DNA from: Amblyornis subalaris
Taxonomy: Eukaryota; Chordata; Aves; Passeriformes; Ptilonorhynchidae
DNA: 64,000 nt
Direction of reading: 5' to 3'
NCBI GenBank assembly: GCA_018881555.1
Contig: JACAXG010000028.1
Location: forward strand, 442,156 to 506,155
Position numbers and translations under genes: made by a program. Below the pieces are notes generated by a model. That model did no database searches. It worked only from the letters and a program-made list of their open reading frames with translations, and was not told the DNA's origin. This document shows, piece after piece, positions 62,804-64,000 of the stretch. How positions within the stretch are numbered: position 1 is the first letter of the stretch; every line of letters begins with the position of its first letter.

Positions 62804-62962
62804 CTGCCACCGAGCTGTTGGCAGACCACGAGGGGATCGCTGTGCGTCGCTGGTAGAACAAGATGTAAGCTGTCTGCTTGCAGACTTCACTTTCAGAAAG
62901 TTGCTGAACTTCACTGTCATCGAAGCAGTACCACTGACCATCAACTGAGTTCTTGCAATACG
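62804..62962 (-). CDS. USP31: USP31 coding exon with the end of the His box and catalytic Asp
   Basis: This 159-base exon completes an Ala codon and encodes YCKNSVDGQWYCFDDSEVQQ, then a helix-rich stretch ending QTAYILFYQRR, and finally TAIPSWSANSSVAG. The WYCFDDSEV motif is the final part of the USP His box; its first Asp is the third member of the Cys-His-Asp triad. AYILFYQRR is the usual closing strand of the USP fold, so the catalytic domain ends within this exon. The acceptor is TATGTCTTAG, and the upstream intron uses a GC donor. Phases match both neighbours. Confidence 0.97.
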
Positions 62963-63349
62963 CTAAGACATAATACATTACTGTAAGACTTTTCCTCACT
63001 CCTACTACTCTCAGGTTTGCTGTATGATATTTAACATGACCTTATCTGCTATGATGAACTCGGAGGAGAATGCAAGGAATAGATCTATTCATGCATCACC
63101 TTCCAGTCTGACTGGCAAGATGGAAGCCTGAGGCTGCCAGAACACAATAAACAGCTTACATTTCAGGACTTTCTTTGTCCAACATAACTGCTCAGAACAG
63201 AATGTCATTTGGGGTGCCTCCATTCACTTCACCTTCTGTTACTTGTGGCCCTCTGCCTCCATCAGTGACTCCCTGTCTGACCCCATACAGAAATACAACC
63301 AGTTTCTTTATGAAAGGCTCCACCATAGATAACACAGCAGGACACTTGC
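62963..63349 (-). other. USP31: USP31 intron with a GC-AG boundary
   Basis: A 387-base phase 1 intron whose donor reads ACAG|GCAAGT on the - strand and whose acceptor is TCTTAG. GC donors are a known minor class, spliced by the major spliceosome when the rest of the donor fits well, as it does here. The reading frame and the protein match across the junction leave no alternative GT donor nearby. Confidence 0.9.
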
Positions 63350-63575
63350 CTGTATAGTGTCCCCCTTGCATGGTGCCATGGTGGTTGCAGACAGCATACA
63401 GGTCATAGATATAGTCCTCAGGATCTCTGCCAAGGCCGTAAGGTCTCCTCCAAGGTGACCAGTGTGATGGCAGGCTCCAGCTGCTCTGGCTGCGTTTCAC
63501 AACATGAGGAGTCATGTCCAAGCCACTCAAGGGGAATTTAACCATGTTCTGAAGTTTCATCCTTCGGTCTCCTTC
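63350..63575 (-). CDS. USP31: USP31 coding exon with the catalytic histidine
   Basis: This exon has 226 bases: 75 full codons from EGDRRMKLQNMVKFPL to GGHYT, plus the first base of an Ala codon. It contains LYAVCNHHGTMQGGHYT, the first part of the USP His box, whose GGH histidine is the catalytic general base. The middle section, SQSSWSLPSHWSPWRRPYG, is a USP31-type insertion before the His box and agrees closely with human USP31. The acceptor is TGTACACAG. Deubiquitination by USP31 removes ubiquitin from protein substrates; a role in NF-kB signalling has been reported for the human protein, which I recall but cannot verify here. Confidence 0.97.
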
Positions 63576-63734
63576 CTGTGTACAGAGAAGAGCATGAGCT
63601 GCAGAGGCCCAAGGCCACCACACACCTGGGAAAAGCCCAGGTGAGGAACACATTGGGCAGAATGGCTGCTTCTAAAGAACGGGGTCTACTCACATCACTC
63701 AACAGTCCTCCAGCAACACTGCAGGCATCCTTAC

Positions 63735-63854
63735 CTGTCTAAACCTTTTGAGATGTATGATGAGAACATCAGGTAAGGTCCAGAGGCTCAGTGTGATGCT
63801 ACCCTGCTGCAGCTGCTTACAGTGTGGGCATCGCCATGCATCATCTGGGGCAAG
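63735..63854 (-). CDS. USP31: USP31 coding exon with part of the USP fingers (CPHC)
   Basis: This 120-base, phase 0 exon encodes 40 residues from LAPDDAWRCPHC to LIIHLKRFRQ. The CPHC pair is one half of the zinc-binding site in the USP fingers subdomain. PDVLIIHLKRF is the family-wide motif leading back into the palm. The acceptor is CCTTGTAG and the donor CAG|GTAAGG. The catalytic Cys box and the first zinc Cys pair must lie in exons beyond the right edge, so the gene is partial in this window. Confidence 0.96.
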
Positions 63855-64000
63855 CTACAAGGAATAGGCAGGAGTGGGTATTGGTTTTCAAATTCCAAGG
63901 CAGCTTGCACCACACCACTGTTCCTCTGCTGCTCCAAGCCCAGTGCAGACACATGAAGCCACATTGTTGTAACCCTTTATAATATTTGTATTTCACAGGG
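63855..64000 (-). other. USP31: USP31 intron, cut by the window edge
   Basis: Sequence 5' of the last exon in view reads as intron with no further coding match. The gene continues beyond 64000. Confidence 0.8.

Noticed and set aside
59397..63854. USP43 instead of USP31
   Set aside because: The two are related, but the SQSSWSLPSHWSPWRRPYG insertion, the long Ser-rich tail and the HS3ST2 neighbour match USP31.

Overview
This is a vertebrate nuclear genomic window, most probably from a bird. It is GC-rich with compact introns and shows no CR1, SINE or LTR element that I can recognise. The organism call is an inference from compactness, base composition and gene order; I cannot name the species. 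More than fifty isolated single N characters show that it is an assembled draft.

Two protein-coding genes can be supported, and they converge. (1) HS3ST2, heparan sulfate glucosamine 3-O-sulfotransferase 2, lies on the + strand as two coding exons (25834..26270 and 35439..36057). The splice is clean, there is a CpG-island promoter, and two poly(A) signals lie near 36.63 and 36.71 kb. (2) The 3' half of USP31, a ubiquitin-specific protease, lies on the - strand. Five coding exons run from 63854 down to the stop at 59397, followed by an inferred 3' UTR of about 6 kb ending near 53.3 kb. The rest of USP31 lies beyond the right edge. HS3ST2 and USP31 are also tail-to-tail neighbours on human 16p12, so synteny supports both calls.

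Layout: 1-24.9 kb is intergenic DNA upstream of HS3ST2. GC-rich degenerate DNA alternates there with short AT-rich blocks that look like conserved non-coding elements. The same stretch holds two minisatellites (19-bp and 55-bp units), a poly(A) run, simple repeats and a separate small CpG island at about 18.8 kb. From 25.0 to 26.7 kb is the HS3ST2 CpG island, with a perfect CRE and a TATA-like box close together and three upstream ATGs. From 26.27 to 35.44 kb is the single HS3ST2 intron. From 36.73 to 53.28 kb is the convergent intergenic interval, which holds an inverted pair of about 300-bp homologous segments and several candidate regulatory blocks. From 53.3 kb to the end is USP31.

The two proteins work in unrelated processes: Golgi heparan sulfate sulfation and deubiquitination. 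I found no gene cluster or new molecular system here. The points most worth a second look are the CRE/TATA/upstream-ORF layout of HS3ST2, the orphan CpG island, a GC-AG intron that interrupts the catalytic His box of USP31, the inverted repeat pair next to the USP31 3' end, and evidence that at least some single Ns hide missing sequence. Most of the many long open frames are by-products of GC-rich DNA with few stop codons.
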